From contig NZ_LGUR01000225.1 of assembly GCF_001270495.1 (NCBI RefSeq), positions 1-63,814 on the forward strand: DNA of 63,814 nucleotides, written 5' to 3'. Both the position numbers and the translations under genes were made by a program. This DNA is from Streptomyces viridochromogenes. GTDB lineage: Bacteria; Actinomycetota; Actinomycetes; Streptomycetales; Streptomycetaceae. Shown here piece after piece: positions 47,682-56,314 of this stretch. Below the pieces are notes generated by a model. It ran no database searches. It was not told where the DNA came from and saw only the letters and a list, made by a program, of their open reading frames with translations. Each line of letters opens with the position of its first letter. Position 1 is the stretch's first letter.

Positions 47682-48809
47682 ATGTCCATGGCAGGGAATC
47701 TGCGGAAGGTCACGGGCCTCGGCAGGGTCGGCGGCCTGCGCAAGGTGGCACGGCTGGCTCGACGGCGCCCCCGCGTCGACCTCAGCCATCCCGCCCGGTC
47801 CCCGCTGGGCTCCTCGGTGGTGAACTGCGTGACCTACCGCGACGGCGTGCGGGTCCCGGAGGCCGGCGATCTGGTCGACGTGGTGCAGCGGGTACGCAAA
47901 CGCGGTGGCGGATTCGTCTGGCTCGGCCTCCATGAACCGACGGACCAGGAGTTCGCGGGCATCGCCGATCTGTTCGCCCTGCATCCGCTGGCGGTCGAGG
48001 ACGCGGTCGAAGCGCATCAGCGGCCGAAGCTGGAGCGCTACGACGAGACCCTGTTCGCGGTGTTCAAGACCGTCTGCTACGTCGAGCACGAGGAGCTCAC
48101 GGCGACGAGCGAGGTCGTGAACACCGGCGAGATCATGGTGTTCGTCGGCCAGGACTTCGTGATCACGGTCCGGCACGGTCGGCATGGCTCGCTGGGCCCG
48201 TTGCGCGAGGAGCTGGAGTCGAGCCCCGAGCAGCTCTGCAAGGGGCCCGCGGCGGTGCTGCACGCGATCGCGGACCACGTCGTCGACGACTATCTGAACG
48301 TCATCGACTCGGTGCAGGAGGACATCGACGAGGTCGAGACGGACGTGTTCGCGGAGAATGGCGCGCGGGCCGACCCCGGCCGGATCTATCAGCTCAAGCG
48401 GGAACTGCTGGAGCTGAAGCGGGCCGTGGTTCCGCTGAGCCGTCCGCTCGAGGAGCTGGCCTCGCTGCCCATCCGGGTCGTCGAGCCGGAGATACAGGCC
48501 TACTTCCGCGACGTCTCCGACCATCTGCTGCGAGCCAAGGAGCAGATATCGGCCTTCGACGAACTGCTGAACTCGATCCTTCAGGCGCACCTGGCACAGG
48601 TGACCGTCTCGCAGAACGAGGACATGCGGAAGATCACCGCCTGGGCCGCGATCATCGCGGTGCCGACGATGGTGTGCGGGGTGTACGGGATGAACTTCGA
48701 GCACATGCCGGAGCTGCGTTGGACCTTCGGGTATCCGTTGGTCCTGGGCGTGATATCCGTCGCGTGTGTGGTGCTGTACCGCGGCTTCCGGCGCAGCGGA
48801 TGGCTCTGA
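47682..48809 (+). CDS. corA: CorA-family magnesium/divalent cation transporter
   Basis: A pentameric Mg2+ (or Co2+/Zn2+) channel. The 375-residue protein has a long cytoplasmic N-terminal domain (about 1-310, with helical stretches DDYLNVIDSVQEDIDEVETD), two C-terminal membrane helices and the family selectivity motif YGMNF between them, then a basic tail (RGFRRSGWL). AAGGAGA lies 5 nt before the ATG at 47682; an upstream GTG at 47640 has no proper ribosome site. Confidence 0.93.
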   Translation: MSMAGNLRKVTGLGRVGGLRKVARLARRRPRVDLSHPARSPLGSSVVNCVTYRDGVRVPEAGDLVDVVQRVRKRGGGFVWLGLHEPTDQEFAGIADLFALHPLAVEDAVEAHQRPKLERYDETLFAVFKTVCYVEHEELTATSEVVNTGEIMVFVGQDFVITVRHGRHGSLGPLREELESSPEQLCKGPAAVLHAIADHVVDDYLNVIDSVQEDIDEVETDVFAENGARADPGRIYQLKRELLELKRAVVPLSRPLEELASLPIRVVEPEIQAYFRDVSDHLLRAKEQISAFDELLNSILQAHLAQVTVSQNEDMRKITAWAAIIAVPTMVCGVYGMNFEHMPELRWTFGYPLVLGVISVACVVLYRGFRRSGWL

Positions 48810-48924
48810 CGCGGCCTGGCCTGCCGACGTCGGTGCGTCCCCGCCCGGCATGACGAGCCGGACGAGGACGTCCGAGAGGAGTGGAAGGAGTGGTGGGGCC
48901 GAGCGGTGGGGCCGGTCGCCGGGG

Positions 48925-49362
48925 TCAGTGCGTCGTCGGCGCCCCGGTCCTGGCGTAGACGCTCTCGGCCCACTGGCCGATCTCGTTCTCCCTCAGGTTC
49001 AGGGCCAGGTCGGCCTCACTGATCATGCCGACCAGGCGCTTGTTCTCGATCACGGGGAGCCGGCGGATCTGGTGCTCCTTCATCTCCCGGAGCACGTCAC
49101 TGATGTCGGCGTTCGCGTCGATCCAGCGCGGGGTGCCCTGGGCCATCTCGCCGGCGGTGACCTTGCTCGGGTCGCGGCCCACGGCCACGCAGCCGATGAC
49201 GATGTCGCGATCGGTGAGGATGCCGCAGAGCCGCTCGTTCTCGTCGCTGATGGGCAGGGCTCCGACGCCCAGTTCACGCATCAGCTGAGCGGCTCGGTCC
49301 AGGGTCTCGTGGGCGGGGATCCACTGGGCACCACGGTGCATGATGTCTCCGGCAGTGGTCAT
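48925..49362 (-). CDS. CBS-domain pair protein
   Basis: A 145-residue protein with two CBS domains (AGDIMHRGAQWIPAHETLDR...GILTDRDIVIGCV; APRWIDANADISDVL-like segment ..RLVGMISEADLALNL). Such stand-alone pairs bind adenosyl nucleotides (AMP, ATP, c-di-AMP or SAM) and act as energy or stress sensors. In Streptomyces and mycobacteria they are often in osmotic or hypoxia stress regulons. GGGAGG lies 6 nt before the ATG at 49362. It is convergent with corA. Confidence 0.88.
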   Translation of the reverse strand: MTTAGDIMHRGAQWIPAHETLDRAAQLMRELGVGALPISDENERLCGILTDRDIVIGCVAVGRDPSKVTAGEMAQGTPRWIDANADISDVLREMKEHQIRRLPVIENKRLVGMISEADLALNLRENEIGQWAESVYARTGAPTTH

Positions 49363-49572
49363 GAAGTACCTCCCGGTGCCGGACGGCCGGCGCGGCGCGG
49401 GAAGCACCGCTAGTCCCGGCGCCCTTCATTCTCGCCGCGCCACCAGGCCGACGCACCCGGAACCGAGCGGTGGCGGCCACAGCTGCGGGTGGGACGGCCA
49501 CCGGCTGCGGGCGCGACGGCCACAGGTTGTGGGCGTAACCGCACCCGGCCACCCACCCGCGGCGGGCGGCGA

Positions 49573-49986
49573 TCAGGCCGAGAAGCCCACGATCTTCTGT
49601 GGGACGACACGGATGATCACTCGGGTCTCGTCCTCCTTCTCGGCGGGCGGGTCGATGCCGAGGTACTTGTGGGCGAGCTCGAACGGCAACCGTTTGGCCT
49701 CGTCCGGGACGATCTCGGCGGTGCCGCGGATCTCGACGGAGGTGTAGGGGTTGGCGAGGTCGTAGACAGAGACGCTGATGCGGGGGTCGCGGCGGAGGTT
49801 GCGCACCTTCTGGCGGGTGTCGACGGAGGAGAAGAGCACGGTGTCCCCCTCGCGTTTGATCCAGACGACCGAGTTCTGTGGGGCGCCGTCGGGGCCGAGG
49901 GTGGCGACGCTGGCGAAGTTCCTGCCGTCGAGCAGCGAGCGGACGGAGTCGTCGAAGGAGATCGGATCACTCGTGGAGGTCGTCAT
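49573..49986 (-). CDS. PPOX-class F420-dependent oxidoreductase-like protein
   Basis: A 137-residue split-barrel flavin/F420-binding protein (SVATLGPDGAPQNSVVWIKREG; LFSSVDTRQKVRNLRRDPRI; SVYDLANPYTSVEIRG). The pattern matches the pyridoxamine-phosphate-oxidase-like, F420-dependent group common in actinobacteria. The substrate is unknown. The ATG at 49986 is close behind an AT-rich patch (49987-50030) that should hold its promoter. Confidence 0.85.
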   Translation of the reverse strand: MTTSTSDPISFDDSVRSLLDGRNFASVATLGPDGAPQNSVVWIKREGDTVLFSSVDTRQKVRNLRRDPRISVSVYDLANPYTSVEIRGTAEIVPDEAKRLPFELAHKYLGIDPPAEKEDETRVIIRVVPQKIVGFSA

Positions 49987-50030
49987 GGCACCAGAGTAAT
50001 TAAATGCATGCGCATATAAAAGTGGTTTGC
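49987..50030 (-). promoter_or_regulatory. AT-rich promoter/operator region
   Basis: The patch TTAAATGCATGCGCATATAA is sharply AT-rich against its surroundings and contains overlapping ATGCAT/ATGCGCAT near-palindromes directly upstream of the 49986 ATG. It is a likely promoter and possible operator; its regulator is unknown. Confidence 0.5.
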
Positions 50031-50040
50031 CGGACCAGGG

Positions 50041-50682
50041 TCATCCGCTCCACGCCGGGTGCCGTGGGTCGTCGGCGCGCACCAGTACGTCCGCCGTGGC
50101 GGCCGGGTCGGTCTCGTGGTCGTAGCGCTCGAAGGCGGGGAGGGTCCAGTGCTCGGCCTCGGGGGTACGGCGGCGCAGTGCGCCGGGTGAGAGGAGGACG
50201 TGGACGGTGAGGTCGAAGGGGAACCAGTGACGCAGAAGGAGAGGGCCGTGCAGCAACAGGACGCCACCGGGCGGGAGTTGTACGTAGGGGGTGCGGGTGG
50301 CTCGGTCGGTGACCGGGTCCCACAGGTCCGGCAGGACGCGGCCGTCGCCGTCGGGTTCGAGGGGACCGAAGACCTCGCGCCACAGGGCGCCGGTGTCGAA
50401 CCAGCCGTCGTAGTAGGCCTCCACGTCCCGGTGGCCGTACTCCAGGCGGACCGAGGCCGGGCGCAGGAAGCCCTGGGTGCCGACGGTGAGCGAGGGGCGG
50501 CCGCGTATGCGCAGCGCCTCCCCGACCCGCTCCGCGAGGTCTCCCGGGCGGGCCGCCGGGGCACCGTCGAAGGCGATGCGGGGCCAGGGGCCGCCCTCGG
50601 CCGGCTTCAGGTCGAGCAGTCGCTCCGCCAGCTGGTCGGCGAGCCGTTCCCAGGTGATCGCTTCGAGTCGCACACGGCCCAT
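50041..50682 (-). CDS. Uridine kinase-like protein with degenerate P-loop
   Basis: A 213-residue protein similar in layout to uridine/nucleoside kinases (LDHD-like acidic region, GFLRPASVRLEYGHRDVEAYYDGWFD, VLLLHGPLLLRHW, then a C-terminal lid region). The position of the Walker A motif reads AFDGAPAARPGDLAE, without the GxxGxGKS sequence, so ATP binding would be unusual. I recall similar degenerate forms in other streptomycetes. The ATG at 50682 starts MGRVRLEAITWERL. The function is uncertain. Confidence 0.65.
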   Translation of the reverse strand: MGRVRLEAITWERLADQLAERLLDLKPAEGGPWPRIAFDGAPAARPGDLAERVGEALRIRGRPSLTVGTQGFLRPASVRLEYGHRDVEAYYDGWFDTGALWREVFGPLEPDGDGRVLPDLWDPVTDRATRTPYVQLPPGGVLLLHGPLLLRHWFPFDLTVHVLLSPGALRRRTPEAEHWTLPAFERYDHETDPAATADVLVRADDPRHPAWSG

Positions 50683-50865
50683 GATGCGACAGGACACGAT
50701 CGGGAGCGTCGCCCGCCGAGGGCAGGAGGATCTGCCACGGACGTCAGGCGCAGGGTATGCGGGCGCCCGCGCGCCGCGGAACTCCCTGCACCGAGCCTGG
50801 TCAGACGGCGTCCCCGCCCCTGCCGGGTAGTTCCTCGGACCCGTCCAGAGGGGAATGAATCCCCT

Positions 50866-51561
50866 ATGGCACCTCTCGCAACTCCCCCGCCCCGTACCGG
50901 CCTTCTGGTGGTCCAGCCGCTCCGGCGGCGGCACTGCGCGGGGTGCCATGCGGGACCGTTGCGGATGCTTGTGCTGGAGGAGGGCGCGCCGCGGTGTCTC
51001 GACTGTGCCGACCTCGGGCATCTGGTGTTCCTGCCGCGCGGGGACACGGCGTTGACGCGGCGGTCGCGGGAGGAGAGTGCGCTGTCGGCGGTGGTCGTGC
51101 GGTTCAACCGGCGCCGGGGCCGTTACGAGCGGCAGGGCGTCCTGGTGGAGGAGCCGGGGCTGACCCGGGCGGAGCAGCGGTGCCTGGCGGACGCGGAGGC
51201 CCGGCGGCGGCGCAGAGTGCGGGACGCCCGGCGGCGGGCCCGGGAGGACGTGCGGTTCGCGGAGGCGTTCGCGGCGGAGATACGACGGCTGTTCCCGGGG
51301 TGTCCGGTGGACCGGGCGCGGAACATCGCCGCGCATGCGTCGGTGCGGGGCAGCGGGCGGGTGGGGCGCAGTGCGGCGGGGCGGGCCCTGTCCGAGGGGG
51401 CGGTGACCTCGGCGGTGGTGGCGTCCGTACGGCACGTGGACACGCCGTACGACCAGTTACTGATGAGCGGCGTGCCGCGACACGAGGCGCGGCGGCGGAT
51501 CGCGGCGGCCGTGGAGGCGACGTTGCGGGCGTGGCAGGCGGAGGTATCGGCGGTCGGCTGA
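50866..51561 (+). CDS. DUF2293-domain protein containing a TTA codon
   Basis: A 231-residue protein with an N-terminal CAGCHAGPLRM...CLDCADLGH segment (possible zinc-binding Cys/His pairs), an Arg-rich middle (ARRRRRVRDARRRARED) and a C-terminal DUF2293-like part (IRRLFPGCPVDRARNIAAHA; VASVRHVDTPYDQLLMSGVP). It contains one TTA leucine codon at 51457-51459 (codon 198), which in Streptomyces requires the bldA tRNA. GAGGGG lies 12 nt before the ATG, so the start is tentative. Confidence 0.75.
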   Translation: MAPLATPPPRTGLLVVQPLRRRHCAGCHAGPLRMLVLEEGAPRCLDCADLGHLVFLPRGDTALTRRSREESALSAVVVRFNRRRGRYERQGVLVEEPGLTRAEQRCLADAEARRRRRVRDARRRAREDVRFAEAFAAEIRRLFPGCPVDRARNIAAHASVRGSGRVGRSAAGRALSEGAVTSAVVASVRHVDTPYDQLLMSGVPRHEARRRIAAAVEATLRAWQAEVSAVG

Positions 51562-51674
51562 CGAACGACGGCCGGCGGTGGCCTTGGCGGTGGTCAAGGG
51601 ACCGCGGCCGTCGGCAGTGCGGCTGGGGTCCGACGTGAGACGTAGGTCCGACCCAGGTCGGTCGGCCTGGGCCC

Positions 51675-51693
51675 GGCGCAGGCCTCCTGCGCC
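51675..51693. terminator. Hairpin after the DUF2293 gene
   Basis: GGCGCAGG (51675-51682), CCT, CCTGCGCC (51686-51693): a perfect 8-bp stem downstream of 51561. A second hairpin (CCGACC CA GGTCGG) lies just before it. Confidence 0.55.
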
Positions 51694-51819
51694 CCGGTGG
51701 ACGCTCACGTATGGGCTCGCGTCGCTCGGCCATGGTCGCGGTTCTCGTACAGGGTTTGACTTGTGGTGACGGTTGGGGGCCGGGCAGGGGCTCGGCGGGA
51801 TGCGGGAGTTGACGTTGAC

Positions 51820-52299
51820 ATGATCGATGGGCCGTACTTCGTACTGGTCGTGATCGGTGTGGTCGGGACCGGTCTGGTGGCCGGGGTCTTCTGCGCCTTC
51901 TCGACCTTCGTGATGCGCGGGCTCGCCGCGCTGCCGCCCGCGCAGGGCGTCGCCGCGATGAAGGCGATCAATGTGACCGCTCTGATGCCGGCGTTCATGC
52001 TGGTGTTCATCGGGTCGGCGGTGCTGTGCGCGGTGATCGCCGTGGTGACGTTCGTGCTCTGGCCGGACGAGGGCACGGTGGAGCTTCTGCTGGGCAGCGC
52101 GCTGTATCTGTTCGGCTCGTTCGGGGTGACCATGGTGGCGAACGTGCCCCGCAACGAGGCGCTGGCCAAGCTGGAACCGGGCACGCGGGAGGCAGCCGCC
52201 TACTGGCCGACGTACGTGCGCGAGTGGACGGCGTGGAACCACGTCCGCACGGTCGCCTCGGCCGCCGCGACGGTGTCGTATGTGCTGGCCCTGTGCTGA
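51820..52299 (+). CDS. DUF1772 (anthrone-oxygenase-like) membrane protein
   Basis: A 159-residue protein with four hydrophobic segments (FVLVVIGVVGTGLVAGVFCA; ALMPAFMLVFIGSAVL; a third around 80-100; a last helix at the C-terminus) and the conserved NVPRNEALAKLE and WTAWNHVRT motifs of DUF1772. Some relatives act as anthrone oxygenases in polyketide pathways, but no such pathway is here. The ATG at 51820 begins MIDGPYFV and follows GGGAG at 11 nt. Confidence 0.82.
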   Translation: MIDGPYFVLVVIGVVGTGLVAGVFCAFSTFVMRGLAALPPAQGVAAMKAINVTALMPAFMLVFIGSAVLCAVIAVVTFVLWPDEGTVELLLGSALYLFGSFGVTMVANVPRNEALAKLEPGTREAAAYWPTYVREWTAWNHVRTVASAAATVSYVLALC

Positions 52300-52455
52300 C
52301 CCGTCCGTCATGGGGCGAGCCGCGGGGAAAGCGCTGTCCCAAAGCGTCGTCCGCCACTCTGCGCAGGCGGCCGTCGGGACGTATCGTGGCCGCAAGAGTG
52401 CCGCCCGCTGACGCACGGCTCCAGCACGTCACACGCGCACGCGAGGAAGACGGCC

Positions 52456-53943
52456 ATGGCCGATCCCAAGGGTTTCATGACCACCCCCCGCCAGGACTGG
52501 CCGCGCCGGCCCGTCGAGGAGCGGGTCGGGGACTGGGACGAGGTGTACGTCCCCGGGGCGCTGCTGCCCATCATCAGCAAGCAGGCGGACCGCTGTATGG
52601 ACTGCGGCATACCGTTCTGCCACGACGCCTGTCCACTGGGCAATCTGATCCCCGAGTGGAACGACCTCGTGTCGCGGGAGGACTGGCGGGCGGCCGCGGA
52701 CCGGTTGCACGCGACGAACAACTTCCCCGAGTTCACGGGGCGGTTGTGCCCGGCGCCGTGCGAGGCGGGGTGCGTGCTGGCGATCAATCAGCCCGCCGTC
52801 ACCATCAAGAACGTCGAGTGCGCCATCGCCGACCGCGCCTGGGAGGACGGCTTCACACCGCCGCGGCCGCCGGACCGGCTCTCCGGGCGGACGGTCGCGG
52901 TGATCGGGTCGGGGCCCACGGGGCTCGCCGCGGCGCAGCAGTTGACCCGGGCGGGGCACACGGTGGCCGTGTACGAGAAGGACGACCGGATCGGCGGGCT
53001 GATGCGGTACGGCATCCCCGAGTTCAAGATGGAGAAGCACCATCTGGAGCGCCGGATCGAGCAGATGCGGGCCGAGGGGACCAAGTTCCGTACGTCGACG
53101 GCGGTCGGGCGGGACATCGGGGCAGCCGAGCTGCGCTCGCGCCACGACGCGATCGTGATCGCCACCGGGGCGACGGCCTGGCGTGAACTACCGGTTGCCG
53201 GACGTGAGTTGACCGGAATCCAGCAGGCGATGGAGTACCTTCCGCTGGCCAACCGGGTGTGCGAGGGGGACCTGGAGACGTCCCCCATGTCCGCCGCCGG
53301 GAAGCATGTCGTGATCGTCGGCGGCGGGGACACGGGGGCGGACTGTCTGGGCACCGCCGTCCGGGAGGGTGCGGCGTCCGTGACCCAACTGGACATCTAC
53401 GCCCAGCCGGGCGCCGCGCGGGACGAGGACGCCGAGCCCTGGCCGACGTACCCGAAGATCTACCGGCTGTCAGCCGCGCACGAGGAGGCGCGCGAGCTGG
53501 AGACGGCGCCCGCGGCGGACGCGGACGCGCGGTTGTTCGCGGCGTCCACGCTCCGCTTCACGGGCGACGCCGACGGGCACGTACGGTCGCTGCACCTGAC
53601 CGAGGTGGACGCGGGGCGCCGCCCGCTGCCGGGCACCGGGAGGGAGCTGCCCGCCGACCTGGTGCTGCTCGCCCTCGGGTTCTCCGGGCCCGACCGTGGA
53701 GACGGGCTGATAGACCAACTGGGGCTGGCGATGGAGCCTCGCGGCACGATCACGCGCGACGCCGGCTTCGCCACCAACGTCCCGGGCGTGTTCGCAGCCG
53801 GGGATGCCGCCCGGGGGCAGTCACTCATCGTGTGGGCGATCGCCGAGGGGCGGGCGGTGGCGGCCGCCGTCGACGGTTACCTGACGGGGAGTTCGCGGTT
53901 GCCGGCACCGATATCGCCGTTCGACCGGCCAATGACCGTTTGA
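52456..53943 (+). CDS. gltD: Glutamate synthase small-subunit homologue (GltD-like)
   Basis: A 495-residue iron-sulfur flavoprotein. N-terminal Cys clusters (CMDCGIPFCHDACPLGN; CPAPCEAGC) bind two 4Fe-4S centres; VIGSGPTGLAAAQQL binds FAD; IVGGGDTGADCLGTA binds NADPH; GVFAAGDAARGQSLIVWAI closes the FAD site. The full-length small subunit is present, but no gltB lies beside it in this window. It may be a second copy partnering an unlinked GltB or another oxidoreductase. AGGAAGACGGCC precedes the ATG. Confidence 0.9.
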   Translation: MADPKGFMTTPRQDWPRRPVEERVGDWDEVYVPGALLPIISKQADRCMDCGIPFCHDACPLGNLIPEWNDLVSREDWRAAADRLHATNNFPEFTGRLCPAPCEAGCVLAINQPAVTIKNVECAIADRAWEDGFTPPRPPDRLSGRTVAVIGSGPTGLAAAQQLTRAGHTVAVYEKDDRIGGLMRYGIPEFKMEKHHLERRIEQMRAEGTKFRTSTAVGRDIGAAELRSRHDAIVIATGATAWRELPVAGRELTGIQQAMEYLPLANRVCEGDLETSPMSAAGKHVVIVGGGDTGADCLGTAVREGAASVTQLDIYAQPGAARDEDAEPWPTYPKIYRLSAAHEEARELETAPAADADARLFAASTLRFTGDADGHVRSLHLTEVDAGRRPLPGTGRELPADLVLLALGFSGPDRGDGLIDQLGLAMEPRGTITRDAGFATNVPGVFAAGDAARGQSLIVWAIAEGRAVAAAVDGYLTGSSRLPAPISPFDRPMTV

Positions 53944-53989
53944 CGGTGGCGGTGGACGCGGCGGGAGCGGCGCCGCAGGGCCGCGTCGA

Positions 53990-54511
53990 TTATCGCCGCT
54001 CGTCCGTGCCCGCCACCTTGCCGGTCGCCAGCGCCACCCTGTTCCAGGTGTTGATCGTGAGGATCAGGGCCAGTACGTGGGCCAGCTCCTGGTCGTCGAA
54101 GTGGGCCGCGGCCTGGGCGTAGACCTCGTCGGGGACCCCGCCGTCGGACACCAGGGTCACCGCCTCCGTCAGGGCCAGGGCCGCCTGTTCCTTGTCGGTG
54201 AAGAAGTGCCGGGCCTCGCGCCAGACGGCGACCATGTGGAGCCGGTCCTCGTTCTCGCCGGCCTTGCGGGCGTCGTTGGTGTGCATGTGAAGGCAGTAGG
54301 CGCAGTGGTTGAGGTGCGAGGCGCGGATCTGGATCAGCTCGACGAGCGCGGGGTCCAGGCCCTCGCGGGCGGCGGCGTCGAAGCCGACGATGGCCCGGAA
54401 GACCTTCGGGGCGGACTTCGCGAAGTCCAGGCGGGTGCGGGCGGCCTCGGCCTCGTTGATGGACTCGGTGATGGATCCGGCGCGCTTGGTGTCGATCGTG
54501 TTCGTCGTCAT
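53990..54511 (-). CDS. Carboxymuconolactone decarboxylase/AhpD-family protein
   Basis: A 173-residue alkylhydroperoxidase-like protein. The redox motif HLNHCAYCLHMH holds the paired cysteines (CxxC) and nearby His and Glu (ELIQIR) of the AhpD fold. It probably reduces peroxides using thiol donors. The start is uncertain: ATGs at 54517 and 54511 and a TTG at 54520 are in frame. It is divergent from the MocR gene with only about 40 bp between them, so their promoters overlap and MocR may regulate both. Confidence 0.88.
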   Translation of the reverse strand: MTTNTIDTKRAGSITESINEAEAARTRLDFAKSAPKVFRAIVGFDAAAREGLDPALVELIQIRASHLNHCAYCLHMHTNDARKAGENEDRLHMVAVWREARHFFTDKEQAALALTEAVTLVSDGGVPDEVYAQAAAHFDDQELAHVLALILTINTWNRVALATGKVAGTDERR

Positions 54512-54558
54512 GTGCATCAACTTACGGACCGAAAAGACCGACTGTAGGGTGCATTTCC

Positions 54559-56055
54559 ATGGCGAAATCGTGGGTCAATTCCTGGACCGACTCAGCGGAA
54601 CGGATCGGCGCCGACCTGCATCTGGACCTCTCCGAGCCGTCGGGGGCGTCCGGGTCGGGCGGGCGGCGGGCCGCGTTGACCCGCGCACTGCGGGACGCGG
54701 TGCGCGAGGGGCGGCTCGCGCCCGGCACCCGGCTGCCGCCGTACCGCTCGCTCGCCGCCGACCTCGGGGTCGCCCGCAACACCGTGGCCGACGCGTACGC
54801 GGAGCTGGTCGCCGAGGGCTGGCTCACCGCCCGCCAGGGCTCGGGGACGAGGGTGGCCGAGCGCGCCGAGCCCCTGCGACGCGCCGAGCGGGTGCCTCGC
54901 AGGACAGCCCAGGTGCCGCCACGCACGCGTGGACCTCGCCACGACCTGCGGCAGGGCACGCCGGACGCGTCGGCGTTCCCGCGTGCGGCCTGGCTGGCCT
55001 CCTATCGGCGAGCCCTCCAGCAGGCGCCGAACGAGGTCTTCGGGCCCGGTGATCCCGCCGGGCGCGTGGAACTGCGGGAGGCGCTCACCGAGTACCTGGC
55101 ACGCGCGCGTGGGGTGCGCACCGAGCCGGGCCGGATCGTGATCTGTTCCGGCTTCGGGCACGCCCTGCGGCTGCTGTTCGGCCAGGACAGGAGCCAGGAC
55201 AAGGGCGGAGGCTGCGCCGTGCTGCGCGGTCCGCTGGCCGTGGAGGCGTACGGGCTGGGCTTCCACCGGGAACTGCTCGCCGCCGCGGGCGTGCGGACCG
55301 TACCGCTCCCCCTCGACGAGGACGGCGCCCGCGTCGACCGGCTGGGACGCGAGCGGGCCGCGCTGCTCACGCCGGCGCACCAGTTCCCGACCGGCGGCCC
55401 GCTGCACCCCGAGCGCCGCGCCGCCGTGCTCGACTGGGCACGCGCGCGTGGGGGCGTGATCCTGGAGGACGACTACGACGGGGAGTTCCGCTACGACCGC
55501 AAGCCCGTCGGCGCCGTCCAGGGCCTCGACCCCGAGCGGGTGATCTTCATCGGCTCGGTCAGCAAGAGCCTGTCGCCGGCGGTGCGGCTCGGGTGGATGG
55601 TGCTTCCGGAGCGGTACGTCGACGACGCACTCGCGGCCAAGGGCGAGCGCGAGGCGTGGGCGAGCGTCCTCGATCAGCTGTGCCTCGCCGACTTCATCGC
55701 CTCCGGGGCGTACGACCGTCACGTACGGCGGATGCGGCAGCGGTACCGGAGCCGCCGCGACCGCCTGGTGGCCGCGCTCGCCACGCACGCGCCGCACATC
55801 GAGGTCACCGGCGTGGCCGCCGGACTCCACGCGGTGCTGCGGCTGCCGCCCGGCACCGAGCGGTCCACGGTCAAGGCGGCCACCTGGCAGGGCATCGCCC
55901 TGGACGGCCTCGCCGAGTTCCGGCACCCGGCGGCGACGGAGCCGGACATGCCGGTCCGCGACGGCATCGTCGTCGGCTACGCCACGCCCTCGGAACATGC
56001 GTACGGGGCGGCGCTGGAGGCGCTGTGCGGGGTGCTGCCGCCGCCGGGTGAGTGA
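54559..56055 (+). CDS. MocR/PdxR-family regulator (GntR HTH plus aminotransferase domain)
   Basis: A 498-residue regulator: a GntR winged helix (about 36-100; LPPYRSLAADLGVARNTVAD) joined by a basic linker to a class-I aminotransferase-like domain. The PLP-binding Lys336 is in GSVSKSLSPAVRLGW, and the Asp-Asp-Tyr pattern EDDYDGEFRYDR is kept. PdxR-like proteins sense pyridoxal phosphate. No pdx gene is adjacent; the divergent AhpD-like gene is the nearest candidate target. Confidence 0.92.
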   Translation: MAKSWVNSWTDSAERIGADLHLDLSEPSGASGSGGRRAALTRALRDAVREGRLAPGTRLPPYRSLAADLGVARNTVADAYAELVAEGWLTARQGSGTRVAERAEPLRRAERVPRRTAQVPPRTRGPRHDLRQGTPDASAFPRAAWLASYRRALQQAPNEVFGPGDPAGRVELREALTEYLARARGVRTEPGRIVICSGFGHALRLLFGQDRSQDKGGGCAVLRGPLAVEAYGLGFHRELLAAAGVRTVPLPLDEDGARVDRLGRERAALLTPAHQFPTGGPLHPERRAAVLDWARARGGVILEDDYDGEFRYDRKPVGAVQGLDPERVIFIGSVSKSLSPAVRLGWMVLPERYVDDALAAKGEREAWASVLDQLCLADFIASGAYDRHVRRMRQRYRSRRDRLVAALATHAPHIEVTGVAAGLHAVLRLPPGTERSTVKAATWQGIALDGLAEFRHPAATEPDMPVRDGIVVGYATPSEHAYGAALEALCGVLPPPGE

Positions 56056-56126
56056 CGGGGCGCCCGGCCACCCTTGGACGAGTCGTCCCGTCCCGGCATA
56101 CAGCAGCATTCCGATTTGTTCCCTAC

Positions 56127-56225
56127 ATGTCCGAAAAGTGGCTTCTGGGCTACATGGATGCGAACAGGAGTGGGACCATCGGAGCAGGAGGCGTGCTGTC
56201 GTCGCACCCGGATTCGGGCCGGTAG
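56127..56225 (+). other. Possible 32-residue small ORF
   Basis: From an ATG at 56127 to a TAG at 56223-56225 a 32-codon frame reads MSEKWLLGYMDANRSGTIGA... and ends HPDSGR. About three quarters of its third codon positions are G/C. There is no ribosome site. It lies in the 260-bp gap before the phosphotransferase gene. It may be a small protein, or part of a structured leader. Confidence 0.3.
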
Positions 56226-56314
56226 CGGCTCGCCCCCATCCTTCGTTCCGTCGTCAGGCGCAGGGCCACCCCAGCGCGTCCCCCCTGTTGGCGGTCGGTC
56301 CTGGAGGGTGTTCG

